A DNA stretch of 60,042 nucleotides from Bacillota bacterium (lineage in GTDB: Bacteria > Bacillota > UBA4882 > UBA8346). Location of the stretch: positions 1-60,042 of the forward strand of contig JAEZJQ010000093.1 in the NCBI GenBank assembly GCA_023436305.1, written 5' to 3'. This document shows, in pieces, positions 17,421 through 26,440 of this stretch. Position 1 is the first letter of the stretch; each line of letters starts with the position of its first letter. The position numbers and the translations under genes were made by a program. Under the pieces are notes generated by a model, which was not told where the DNA came from, did not search any database, and saw nothing but the letters and a program-made list of their open reading frames with translations.

Positions 17421-20081
17421 TCAAGGCTCCGTTCCCCATTGCAACGCTCCGGAGACATATCCGGTTACTTTGGTCCAATCCCCATAAGTTGTCCCCGAGG
17501 AATTGAAACTATAATCATCGGTCTGGGTGTAATTCGACCAGTCGCTCTTGGCATACCGCCCTTGAATGATAACATTCGCCCCGGTCGCCAGGCTTCCCGC
17601 GCCACTGGAAAATGCAACTTCCAGATAAGTATCGGCGCCGGTCTTGACGGTAGCCATGGTGACAAAGCTGCCGGTAACATTACTGCTGCCGATGGGGCTG
17701 TAATCACAATAGAAAGTCTGTGTTTTAGCGCCGTCCACCGTATAATAATACCTGATCTTCACATCGGACAGGGGGATTGCGCTGCTGCCGGCATTGATTA
17801 ATTTGAAATTGGCATAAATCTGGTTGCTGGTGGCGGCGGTGTTTTGGTTGTAGAACTGTACCTTGATACTGCCGGTGGTTGTCACTGGCGTCGCCGTCGG
17901 AACCGGGGTAGCGGTTACCACCGGAGTGGCTGTGGGCGCCAGAGTTGGTGTCGCTGTAATTACCGGAGTCGCGGTATGGATCGGAGTTGGTGTCACCGTA
18001 ATCACAGGAGTCGCAGTAATTACCGGGGTCGGCGTTGCCGTTATCACCGGTGTGGGAGTGAGAACCGAAGTTGGAACCGGTGTCGCCGTTGTATCCCCGG
18101 AAGGTTCAGCGCCGTTTAACAGGGTGGAATTTTCGTACATCGGAATATTCGGGCCGTACTTCCAGTCATTGCTTACATAGGTGGTATCCCAATTCTGATA
18201 GGACCAGTCATTGGTGGAATTCCAAGCATTGGACGCCGAACTGAAATTCACAATCACTTCCGGCCCGCCGTAATCCCACATATACCCAGGCATGATCCAT
18301 ATACCCGAAAGGTCAATGGTAACATAATAGATTTTATTGGTGGCATCCCATAGTGTCGGACCCGACAGGACGGTTCCCGTAGGGGAAGTTCCCAAGCTAA
18401 TGCTGACATCACTGATATTGGCCGCATCCAAAGTGAAGAAATACCGCACCTTTAAATTATTACTGGCCCGGGCCGGCCAGCTCGACCGGTTTTCAATTCG
18501 GAATGACAGTTGGCAGCCACCCGCGCCCTGCCAATAAGCTTTAACAAATACCGGCCATTCATCCTTGGAAGTATATGCCGTATCCGCCAATGGAAAACTG
18601 GAATCCGCGATGGGAGTCCCCCCAAATTCGTGATACATCCGGGCTAAAGCGCCCACTAAGCAAGCATTATAGTCCAGAGCCACTTCGTTGGCCACATAGT
18701 CGCTGATGGAATCATTATAAGAATCATCGGAATTGGGGCTGCCCACCAAAGCGCCATAGAGAACATGGCGGTGGTTGGCCGGGTATTCCATTCTCCGTCC
18801 CCAAGCGCCATGGGCGGTACGATGGTGCGGATGCCGGGGTGAATTGGCGCCGAAACCCACCATGTAACTTCCGTTCCGAGGGTTCGCTCCCAGGATGTAG
18901 TTGATCTGGCCTACTGCAAAATCATGATAACGGGCTTTCTTGGTAGCATCCGTGAGTTTGTCGGAATAAATAAACGCCAAAAAGGAAGTATTGGCCGCAT
19001 AACGCAGCGAACCCCAGTTATCCAAACGGGCATGGCCACCCGGTGTATATGTAATCTTCGTGCCGTCTCCACCGTATTCGGTGCCACCGACGGTCCACCA
19101 ATTCAGCCACCGTTCCACATCTTCCTGATAAAGGGCTTCGCCGGGAACCAGTTGATTCATTAATACGTAACAGCCAAAGGTGGCGTCATCGTAATTATGG
19201 GTCCATTTATACTTATGATAGCCGGTATTGCCCTCGTTCCCCAAACCGGAATAATAAGAGACGGCTTTGGCGAGATAGGCGGAACCGCTGCCCGCGCTTT
19301 TGGCTTCCTCGGCTTTATAAAGCCAGGCCGCTCCCCAGCACAGCTCATCATTATATCCGCTCCAGGATTGATATGGGGTATCCGAATCGGTTTTTTTGAT
19401 GGCATCATAATATGTCCCACGGTAATTATCGCCGAAACTGTAAAGCTGTTCGGCATGGGTAAGTAAAGTATTCGCGTAAGCCGGATCAGACAAGCGGAAA
19501 ACGATGGAGGAAGCAGCCATGGACGCCGCCACCGAACAAACCAGATCCGTGGCCGGATTGGACGTATCCATTTTCACCGCCGTCCGGTCATTTAAATATT
19601 GGGTGGATTCAATCGGGATCCATTTGTCGTGATCCGATTTGGTCATTCCCACCTGGCCGTAAAAAACATTGGCCGACGGATGCGCTTTGATAAAGAAATC
19701 ATTCGCCCAGCGCAGTTGGTTTTGCAGCCATATCATCTGGCCGCTGTTTGTATAGGCCGATGGATAATCGATAGCGCTCCAGGCCATCATGTTCACGGTC
19801 TCGGCCATGGTAATCACGTACTTCATGTTATCACCGGCATCCACCCAACCGCCGGTCAGGTCCAGACCCTCAATTTGACCGTCGGTGGTTTGAGAATCAC
19901 CCCGCCAAGTGAGGCGGGTCGGGATGCTGGAAGTCGAAAGCGAGCCGGAACGTTGGGCTTCATAAAACAAAATCGCCTTTTGAAGCACTTCGCCGTAATT
20001 AAAAGTAGCGGCGCTGATATTGGTCATTAAAATGCCGGTGAGAAGCATTACACAACAAATTATACGGATTGCTTTTCGCAT
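17421..20081 (-). CDS. Secreted GH9 cellulase of a distinct subfamily with two CBM3-type modules
   Basis: The ATG at 20081 follows GGAAAGAGGGG; 886 residues. Signal peptide 1-~24. The GH9 domain (~27-500) has DLTGGWVDAGDNMKYV instead of the DAGDHVKFG of its neighbours, HPHHRTAHG, and ANEVALDYNACLVGA. The aspartates, histidine and glutamate are kept. The next module (~505-665) is a divergent CBM3-like domain ending in an IPMYENSTLL strand. A long Pro-Thr linker (~668-735) then leads to the standard C-terminal CBM3. The unusual loop after the catalytic aspartates suggests a different subsite shape. Second gene of the GH30-led unit; 131 bases separate it from the next gene. Confidence 0.93.
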   Translation of the reverse strand: MRKAIRIICCVMLLTGILMTNISAATFNYGEVLQKAILFYEAQRSGSLSTSSIPTRLTWRGDSQTTDGQIEGLDLTGGWVDAGDNMKYVITMAETVNMMAWSAIDYPSAYTNSGQMIWLQNQLRWANDFFIKAHPSANVFYGQVGMTKSDHDKWIPIESTQYLNDRTAVKMDTSNPATDLVCSVAASMAASSIVFRLSDPAYANTLLTHAEQLYSFGDNYRGTYYDAIKKTDSDTPYQSWSGYNDELCWGAAWLYKAEEAKSAGSGSAYLAKAVSYYSGLGNEGNTGYHKYKWTHNYDDATFGCYVLMNQLVPGEALYQEDVERWLNWWTVGGTEYGGDGTKITYTPGGHARLDNWGSLRYAANTSFLAFIYSDKLTDATKKARYHDFAVGQINYILGANPRNGSYMVGFGANSPRHPHHRTAHGAWGRRMEYPANHRHVLYGALVGSPNSDDSYNDSISDYVANEVALDYNACLVGALARMYHEFGGTPIADSSFPLADTAYTSKDEWPVFVKAYWQGAGGCQLSFRIENRSSWPARASNNLKVRYFFTLDAANISDVSISLGTSPTGTVLSGPTLWDATNKIYYVTIDLSGIWIMPGYMWDYGGPEVIVNFSSASNAWNSTNDWSYQNWDTTYVSNDWKYGPNIPMYENSTLLNGAEPSGDTTATPVPTSVLTPTPVITATPTPVITATPVITVTPTPIHTATPVITATPTLAPTATPVVTATPVPTATPVTTTGSIKVQFYNQNTAATSNQIYANFKLINAGSSAIPLSDVKIRYYYTVDGAKTQTFYCDYSPIGSSNVTGSFVTMATVKTGADTYLEVAFSSGAGSLATGANVIIQGRYAKSDWSNYTQTDDYSFNSSGTTYGDWTKVTGYVSGALQWGTEP

Positions 20082-20131
20082 ACGGTTCCCCTCTTTCCAT
20101 ATTTAAAATCCGGTCAGGCATTTCCGGAGAC

Positions 20132-20147
20132 AACGCCGTAAAAACGG
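20132..20147. other. Small intercistronic hairpin
   Basis: CGCCGT-AAAA-ACGGCG lies between the GH30 stop and the next GH9 start. It has no T-run and probably does not end transcription. Confidence 0.45.
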
Positions 20148-20169
20148 CGCTGCTTCCATGGCTCAATTC

Positions 20170-23100
20170 CTAGGGTTCGACACCCCATTGCAACGACCCG
20201 GAGACATACCCGGTGACTTTGGTCCAATCCACGAAAGTAGTTCCCGTGGAATTAAACGAATAATCGCCGGTCTGGGTATAGTTCGACCAATCACTCTTGG
20301 CGCACCTGCCCTGGATGGCAACACTGGCCCCGGCCGCCAGACTTCCGGCTCCACTCGTAAATCCAACTTCCAAGTAAGTATCGGCGCCGATTTTGGCGGA
20401 GGCCATGGTCACAAAAGTACCCGTCACGTTACCGGAACCCACCGGTGTATAATCACAATAGAAATTTTGCGATTTAGCGCCGTCGATGGTGTAATAGTAA
20501 CGAATCTTCACATTTGAAAGCGCTATGGCGCTGCTGCCGGTATTCACTAATTTGCAGTTGAGATAAATCGAGTTGCTGGTCGTAGCGGTATTTTGATTAT
20601 AGAATTGCACCTTAATGCTACCCGTGGTCGGAACCGGGGTCGGGGTCACCACTGCTGTCGGAGTCGCAGTAGGAGACGGAGTCGCCGTTACCACCGCTGT
20701 CGGGGTCGCGGTACGAGCCGGAGTCGCCGTTACCACAGCTGTCGGAGTCACGGTAGGGGTTGGGGTCGCCGTTACCACCGCTGTCGGAGTCGGGGTCGCT
20801 GCCACCACCGAACCTGGTTCGGTTCCAAATACCAGCACACCATTTAAATATCCGGTTACATTGGTATTTTGGCCATAAGCGGTCATAGTCCCATTAAAGG
20901 AGTAATCATTGCCCTGTGTGTAATTGGAATAATCATTCTTGATAAAACGCAACTCAATATCACCGGTAGAGCCACCGACACCCAAACTACCGGCGCCACT
21001 GGTGAATCCAACTTCTAAATAATAATCGGCGGTGCTATCGCTGGTTGACACGCTTACAAATTTGCCGGTGACTTTGGATGGGCCCAGTTGAGCATAATCA
21101 CAGTAAAAGGCCTGGGTCTTGTTGGTATCAATGGTATACCAATAACGGATCGTAACGTTGGCCAGGGCAATCGAGTTACTGCCGGTGTTCGTTACCTGGA
21201 ACCAGGGGCGAATCGAGGTGGTAGTAGCATTGGTATCATTGCATTTGTACACCACTTTAATACATCCCGGCTTGGGAGTGGGCGTTGCTGTTGGCATCGG
21301 CGTCGCAGTGAGTACGGGTATGGGTGTCGTGGTCGCAATTGGCGCCGGAGTCGCGGTGCGAACCGGAGTCGGTGTAGCCGTGGCCCCGCTTCCGGTAAAC
21401 TTAAACCAGTCAATATTAAATAAATAATCATCGCCGTTACCGGTAAATACTAGGTAAAGATCATGGATACCGCTGGCCCCACTCACACTACAGGAAACAT
21501 CGGTATAAGTGCCCCATGCTCCAGTCCCGGAAATGGCGCACGTTCCGACTAACGTCCCACTTTCGCTATCCAGCCGGATTTCGATATTACCGCCGCTGTT
21601 GGCGCTGGAAGCGCTAACCTGGAACCCGGTTGCCGCCGTTCCGAAATCAATGTTGTTAAAAACTAAATAGTCACCACTTTCAATATAACCAACAGTCCGA
21701 TTACCGGCATCATCAATCATTTGAGTCCGAATGCCGTTTTGACTCGAATAATTCTCAGCCTCAATCGGATTGTAAGGACTCCAGGCGGACGAAGCCGGCG
21801 ATGGAGTCGGTAGCGGCGCGGGAGTCGGCGCGGCTACATGAGATGCGCTATAAGCCACTACCGTGACCACTGACTGGGCCGGCAAAGTCACCGTATTTCC
21901 AGAACCAAGACTGCCGGCGGAAGCGAACTTATCGGCGCCACCGGGGATGGTACGATAAATGGCCGAACTACTCGGGGTAAAACTCCCGAAATTCAAGGCC
22001 ATAGTAGTTTCCGAGCTTCCATTATTGATAAGAACCGTCGTAAGCTGAGTATTATCAGGGGATGCGAAAGTCACCATTTTAACGGTACTGGCATCCGAAG
22101 TTGCCCAAACCCGTTTGAAACCCGGATCGGTAAATTTGGAAAACTGTTTGAGCACATAATAAAAGTCGGATACGATATATCCATGGCTAGAAGTCCATAT
22201 GCTCTGGTCCCATGGATTTTCCAGGGCGATCAACGGCCGTTGGCTGGTATCCCAGATCAAATCCCAGAAGAAATACGCGCTTACCCCTTCCGAAACCAGG
22301 GAGTTACAAATCAATGATGCGGTAGTAAAAGGGGTTCCCATATCATACTCGGTTTGGAAAAGAGGTTTCGACGGATAAGTAGTGTAAAGAGAAGCCATAC
22401 TGGTAAGAAAACTATCCGGGGTACCGGCATCACCGCCGTTGTATAGATGATGGGCGATTCCGTAAAGCTGCGATGAATCCAAATTTGCGATGTAGGTTTG
22501 CACCAGACTATTTGCGATCCCGGCGGTTTCCGGTCCAATGATCTTCGGAATGGCAGACAGAGATTGCAATTTGGTATATACCGCCCCTAAAGCCTGAGGA
22601 TATCCGGCATTGCCGTTACTTCCCTCGTACGGATCCAACAGACAGGTTTCCCAACCCGAGTTTACATAATCCGGCTCATTTTGAATGCTGATATAATCAG
22701 GAAAAATTCCCTTTGCCGCATATGCATTCAATGAATTATACCAGTAATCGCCAAACTTGCTGTAAACGTAAGCTCCATTTTCCTTGATCAAGGTGCCACC
22801 GTTCAATATGCCGTCCACTTTGAGATCAGCGGGTGGCGACCAGGAACAAAGAAGTGTTTTGATGGGATATCCCAATGAAGCATTGGCCATCTTAATGATC
22901 TCAGCTTCTTCATAGTCAAAACCGGCCTCATTCCGGTATTGGTTCCGGAAACGGTAAATATCGAGGCCCAACCCGTTAAATAACAAATCATAGATCTCGT
23001 GTTTATAGGGATGTTCGGTCAACCAACTTTGATACCAGGCGCAGGCCGCCCCGAATCCTTCCAGGGTTTGATAGGTGATGTTAATATCGATGGTCCCGGT

Positions 23101-23208
23101 GGCGGCTGCATGTACCTGCGGCATCATCACCACGCTTAAAACCAGCAGGAACATGGCCAGCGGGATCAGAAATCGCAAACAGGAATTCGTGTTTTTGTAG
23201 TGTTTCAA
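20170..23208 (-). CDS. Secreted GH30 xylanase-type enzyme, GH30-CBM6-CBM3-CBM3
   Basis: The start is a TTG at 23208, ten bases after GGGGAGG; 1012 residues. Signal peptide 1-~34. The GH30 domain (~36-445) opens with YQTLEGFGAA; the acid/base is E178 in SIQNEPDY and the nucleophile E287 in LFQTEYDM. The CSWSPPADLK segment and overall size suggest a xylan-active GH30, although subfamily 8 versus a close relative cannot be fixed by eye. A family 6 CBM (~475-600, starting NPIEAENYSSQNG and ending INIDWFKF-like) would bind xylan. Two CBM3 modules follow after Pro-Thr linkers. It is the first gene of a unit with three GH9 genes, with a cre-like box 155 bases upstream. Confidence 0.92.
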   Translation of the reverse strand: MKHYKNTNSCLRFLIPLAMFLLVLSVVMMPQVHAAATGTIDINITYQTLEGFGAACAWYQSWLTEHPYKHEIYDLLFNGLGLDIYRFRNQYRNEAGFDYEEAEIIKMANASLGYPIKTLLCSWSPPADLKVDGILNGGTLIKENGAYVYSKFGDYWYNSLNAYAAKGIFPDYISIQNEPDYVNSGWETCLLDPYEGSNGNAGYPQALGAVYTKLQSLSAIPKIIGPETAGIANSLVQTYIANLDSSQLYGIAHHLYNGGDAGTPDSFLTSMASLYTTYPSKPLFQTEYDMGTPFTTASLICNSLVSEGVSAYFFWDLIWDTSQRPLIALENPWDQSIWTSSHGYIVSDFYYVLKQFSKFTDPGFKRVWATSDASTVKMVTFASPDNTQLTTVLINNGSSETTMALNFGSFTPSSSAIYRTIPGGADKFASAGSLGSGNTVTLPAQSVVTVVAYSASHVAAPTPAPLPTPSPASSAWSPYNPIEAENYSSQNGIRTQMIDDAGNRTVGYIESGDYLVFNNIDFGTAATGFQVSASSANSGGNIEIRLDSESGTLVGTCAISGTGAWGTYTDVSCSVSGASGIHDLYLVFTGNGDDYLFNIDWFKFTGSGATATPTPVRTATPAPIATTTPIPVLTATPMPTATPTPKPGCIKVVYKCNDTNATTTSIRPWFQVTNTGSNSIALANVTIRYWYTIDTNKTQAFYCDYAQLGPSKVTGKFVSVSTSDSTADYYLEVGFTSGAGSLGVGGSTGDIELRFIKNDYSNYTQGNDYSFNGTMTAYGQNTNVTGYLNGVLVFGTEPGSVVAATPTPTAVVTATPTPTVTPTAVVTATPARTATPTAVVTATPSPTATPTAVVTPTPVPTTGSIKVQFYNQNTATTSNSIYLNCKLVNTGSSAIALSNVKIRYYYTIDGAKSQNFYCDYTPVGSGNVTGTFVTMASAKIGADTYLEVGFTSGAGSLAAGASVAIQGRCAKSDWSNYTQTGDYSFNSTGTTFVDWTKVTGYVSGSLQWGVEP

Positions 23209-23362
23209 CTTTTCTTTTCCTCCCCATTAATAGAATTGCTCTTTTTTGTTAAATCAACTCAAATTCAACAAAGCCTCTATATTTTGTTGTTTTTAGCCGG
23301 GTTTTTGCAAGGTTATCATAAATTAATCCTTTTTTAAGTTTCATAATAAACTAATGATTTTT

Positions 23363-23376
23363 TGAAAGCGTTTGCA
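23363..23376. promoter_or_regulatory. cre-like operator upstream of the GH30-led unit
   Basis: TGAAAGCGTTTGCA differs from the CcpA cre consensus at one position. Its reverse complement is identical to the 14-base box upstream of the GH44 gene at 38978. Confidence 0.7.
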
Positions 23377-23611
23377 AAACTTCCGGAACAAACGGCGTTT
23401 ACGATAATTATTATAGTATTATCTACTGTTTCCATCTATTTCATTGACTCACCGGTAAGGATTGTAAACGAGAAGATTATCATAATTTCGGATAATAATT
23501 TGTTGTTTTTTATCATATTTAACTTAAACCAACATTTTTACAAACGTCAAGTTTTTTCAAGTTTATATTAAAATTTAAATCCATTTCATATCGCTTTGAG
23601 TTGAGAGCGGG

Positions 23612-23659
23612 ACTAAGTTGCATTCGCATAAATTTGGATTTATTTGAATGCAACTTAGT
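23612..23659. repeat. Long inverted repeat downstream of a GH9 gene
   Basis: Perfect 14-bp arms (ACTAAGTTGCATTC and its complement) enclose a 20-base loop that can itself pair (ATAAAT/ATTTAT). It lies about 75 bases past the GH9 stop at 23733. It may act as a terminator, but there is no T-run on the minus strand. Confidence 0.6.
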
Positions 23660-23732
23660 ATTAAGCGAAAGAAACTCATCAGGAAAAGATGGTTTACCAT
23701 ATCCCGATTTAGTTTCTCAAATTAAATCTATC

Positions 23733-26249
23733 TCAGGGTTCGGTACCCCATTGCAGCGCGCCGGAAACATATCCGGTGGTTTTGGCCCAGTCAACGTAAG
23801 TCGTCGCCGAGGAATTGAAGCTATAATCGTCAGTCTGAGTGTAATTGCTCCAATCGTTCTTGGCGATTCTGCCCTGGATGGTTACATTTCCTCCAGCGGA
23901 GAGACTGCCCGCCCCGCTTGAGAATCCAACTTCCAGATAAGTATCGGCGCCGGTCTTGGCGGTGCTCATCGTTACAAAGGTCCCGGTAACATTACTGCTG
24001 CCGACGGGTGTATAATCGCAATAGAAGGTCTGTGGTTTGGAACCGTCAATTGTATAGTAGTAACGGATCTTTACATTGGACAAAGTAATGGCGCTACTGC
24101 CGGTATTGACCAATTTGATATTGGTATAGATCTGGTTGCCGGTCGCGGCGGTAATTTGATTATAGAACTGAACCTTAATACTGCCAACCGCCGGAGTCGG
24201 GGTTGGGGTAACTACCGGAGTCGCGGTGGGGACCGGAGTAGCTGTAACAACCGGTGTTGCCGTACGAACCGGAGTTGCTGTAACAACTGGAGTTGCCGTG
24301 GGAACCGGAGTTGCGGTTACCACTGGGGTCGCGGTCTTAACAGGTGAAGCGGTAGGTGTTGTCGTTCCGCCTTGGGAAGGCTCCGTACCGAATACCTTAA
24401 CACCGTCAACATAAATTGGAATGTTCTGGGTTGTCGCTAAAGTGGCGGTCAGGCCGGTTCTGGAAAAATCATTACTGAAGTCGGCGACAGTCGAGGTATA
24501 GCAAGTGATTCTGAATTGGAATTCAATTTTGCCGTAATTTTGGGAACCCGGCCAACTGCCTTCCAAGTAATAAATATGGTTCGCCACATCCCAAGGCTTC
24601 ATGGCGGAGATTACACCGCCATTCGGAGCGTAATTGATGGCGCCGGCAACATCGGCGGCGGTCAAACCCGCGGCATAATACTCACTTAAGTCCACAAAGT
24701 ATCTGAATGTCATACCTGTTACATAACGGGGCGGTAATAAGGTATCACAATTGATAAAAGCGTCGATGGTCATTTGTTGATTGTTCTCTCCCATTACCTT
24801 GGCCTGGGTGTAAAATTCATTGGCCGGTTCGATGCCGGGAGTAGCTTCCGGAGATTGACCGGCCCCGTAATTGGCGGCGATTCCGGCCATGGCGCCCACA
24901 AAACCGGCGTTATAATCAATGGCTACCTCGGTATACGCATATTCATCAACATCGTCGTTGTATTGGTCATTAATATCGGGTCCCCCCACCAAAGCGCCAT
25001 AAAGCAAATGCTTTTGGGGATCTTTCTTGGTTTCATAAGCCGGAGCCGCTTCCATACGGCCGCTGGCGGCCCGGTGATGCGGGAATTTGGGGTATAAGGT
25101 ACCGAAGCCCACTTCATAAGACATATTGGCCGGATTATTCCCCAGGATATAGTCGATTTGTTTTTTCGCATAATTTAAGTAATTCGCGTTTTGAGTGGTT
25201 TTGTGATACACCACCGCCATCATGCACTCAGCTGCGGTATAACGGAGCGCTCCCCAGGAGTTGATATAAGTAGCGCCGGCCGCCGTCGTTGGAGCACCAT
25301 TCATGAAGTAATTTAAATTTTCCTCGGCAATGCGGATATAGGCCGCATTGTTGGTCAATTGCGCCAATTTGACAAACACGCCGCCATACACATCATCCCA
25401 GCAGTGGGTCCAGTGGTTGCAATAACCGTTGTCCCCGGCGATTCCCTTCTCAGCCATGAAGGAATCAACATCCGTCATGTAAGCGCTATCGTTGGTGGCT
25501 ACATAAAGCCAAATGGCGCCCCAACTTAAATCATCAAGATTGGTGGTTGCCCCGTAAAAACCACCGCTTTCACTCTTGCCCCGGTATTGTTTCCCAAAGG
25601 CATACAAGCTTTTGGCTGCAGTTAAGCATTGATTGGCATAAGTCGCATCCTTGTCCTTGTAGTTCAAGTACATTAACGCCAACGAAGCGGCCCCGCTGCC
25701 ACAAACATCGGAAGCTGGCGTGCTGGTCGTAGCCGAGTATAAAGTCGGCCGGGTTGTCAAAGCGGTTGTTTGCAGTTCCGGCGGCCCCCAGTAAGAATGG
25801 TCCGTGGTGCCGTCGCCGCATTGGTAATGAAAAGTGGTATTATTGGGGAAACATTTCAAAAAGTAGTCGTTAAAGTGTTTTAAAATGTTGAGCATATATT
25901 TATCTTGCCCGGTGGATACGAAAGTGTCTTTGAATTCATAATAAGCCCAGCCCAAAGTGGATGCGGCGTAAACTTGGGGTAAACCGAATTTCACATGGTC
26001 ACCGGCGTCATGAAACCCACCAGTCAAATCCAGACCCACATCACTACCATCGGAGGTATGGCAGGGGCCGCGCCATTTTAAGCGGTTGTTCCCGGCATCG
26101 GGTCCGCACCAGCTGGCCTCATAATAAAGAATGGACTTAGCAAAAGCATCGACGTAGTTAAAATTCGTCGCCGCTTGAATTCCCGAGAAAGAAAATACTT
26201 GAAGCATCATTAATGCGATAACAATTACCAATAAGCTAAATTTTCTCAC
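23733..26249 (-). CDS. Secreted GH9 cellulase, GH9-CBM3c-CBM3
   Basis: A GTG at 26249, eight bases after AGAAGGGG, gives 838 residues and a clean signal peptide (1-~26). GH9 ~28-485 with DLTGGFHDAGDHVKFG, FPHHRAASG and TEVAIDYNAGFVGA; CBM3c ~490-640 directly attached; Pro-Thr linker ~645-695; CBM3 ~700-838. The order is that of theme-B processive endoglucanases. It is very similar over its whole length to the proteins at 30558 and 33207, so these are tandem duplicates. The upstream mannanase gene is separated by a terminator-like hairpin, so this gene probably has its own promoter in 26250-26395. Confidence 0.95.
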   Translation of the reverse strand: MRKFSLLVIVIALMMLQVFSFSGIQAATNFNYVDAFAKSILYYEASWCGPDAGNNRLKWRGPCHTSDGSDVGLDLTGGFHDAGDHVKFGLPQVYAASTLGWAYYEFKDTFVSTGQDKYMLNILKHFNDYFLKCFPNNTTFHYQCGDGTTDHSYWGPPELQTTALTTRPTLYSATTSTPASDVCGSGAASLALMYLNYKDKDATYANQCLTAAKSLYAFGKQYRGKSESGGFYGATTNLDDLSWGAIWLYVATNDSAYMTDVDSFMAEKGIAGDNGYCNHWTHCWDDVYGGVFVKLAQLTNNAAYIRIAEENLNYFMNGAPTTAAGATYINSWGALRYTAAECMMAVVYHKTTQNANYLNYAKKQIDYILGNNPANMSYEVGFGTLYPKFPHHRAASGRMEAAPAYETKKDPQKHLLYGALVGGPDINDQYNDDVDEYAYTEVAIDYNAGFVGAMAGIAANYGAGQSPEATPGIEPANEFYTQAKVMGENNQQMTIDAFINCDTLLPPRYVTGMTFRYFVDLSEYYAAGLTAADVAGAINYAPNGGVISAMKPWDVANHIYYLEGSWPGSQNYGKIEFQFRITCYTSTVADFSNDFSRTGLTATLATTQNIPIYVDGVKVFGTEPSQGGTTTPTASPVKTATPVVTATPVPTATPVVTATPVRTATPVVTATPVPTATPVVTPTPTPAVGSIKVQFYNQITAATGNQIYTNIKLVNTGSSAITLSNVKIRYYYTIDGSKPQTFYCDYTPVGSSNVTGTFVTMSTAKTGADTYLEVGFSSGAGSLSAGGNVTIQGRIAKNDWSNYTQTDDYSFNSSATTYVDWAKTTGYVSGALQWGTEP

Positions 26250-26395
26250 TGTAATAACCCCTTCTTTCCAAGATAATCGAATCAACAATCGTTCAAGCTT
26301 TTACTTGATGTAAAGCGCCGTATCGGATTTTTTATCAATCACACTCCTTTCTTTTTTGTCTGAGGGATCTTCGGATATATTGAACTTTAAAATGA

Positions 26396-26432
26396 ACGGA
26401 AACAGCACCCCAAAAGGAGTACTGTTTCCGAC
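26396..26432 (-). terminator. Terminator after the GH5 gene
   Basis: The stem CGGAAACAG/CTGTTTCCG has extra inner pairs around an AAAA loop and is followed on the minus strand by a T-rich tail. It starts nine bases past the GH5 stop. Confidence 0.7.
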
Positions 26433-26440
26433 AAACGATT

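Larger units (their letters stand above)
23209..23732. other. AT-rich intergenic region with operator and hairpin
   Basis: No gene was recognised. The region contains the cre-like box at 23363-23376 and a long inverted repeat at 23612-23659, and is otherwise AT-rich, presumably including the promoter of the GH30-led unit. Confidence 0.5.
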
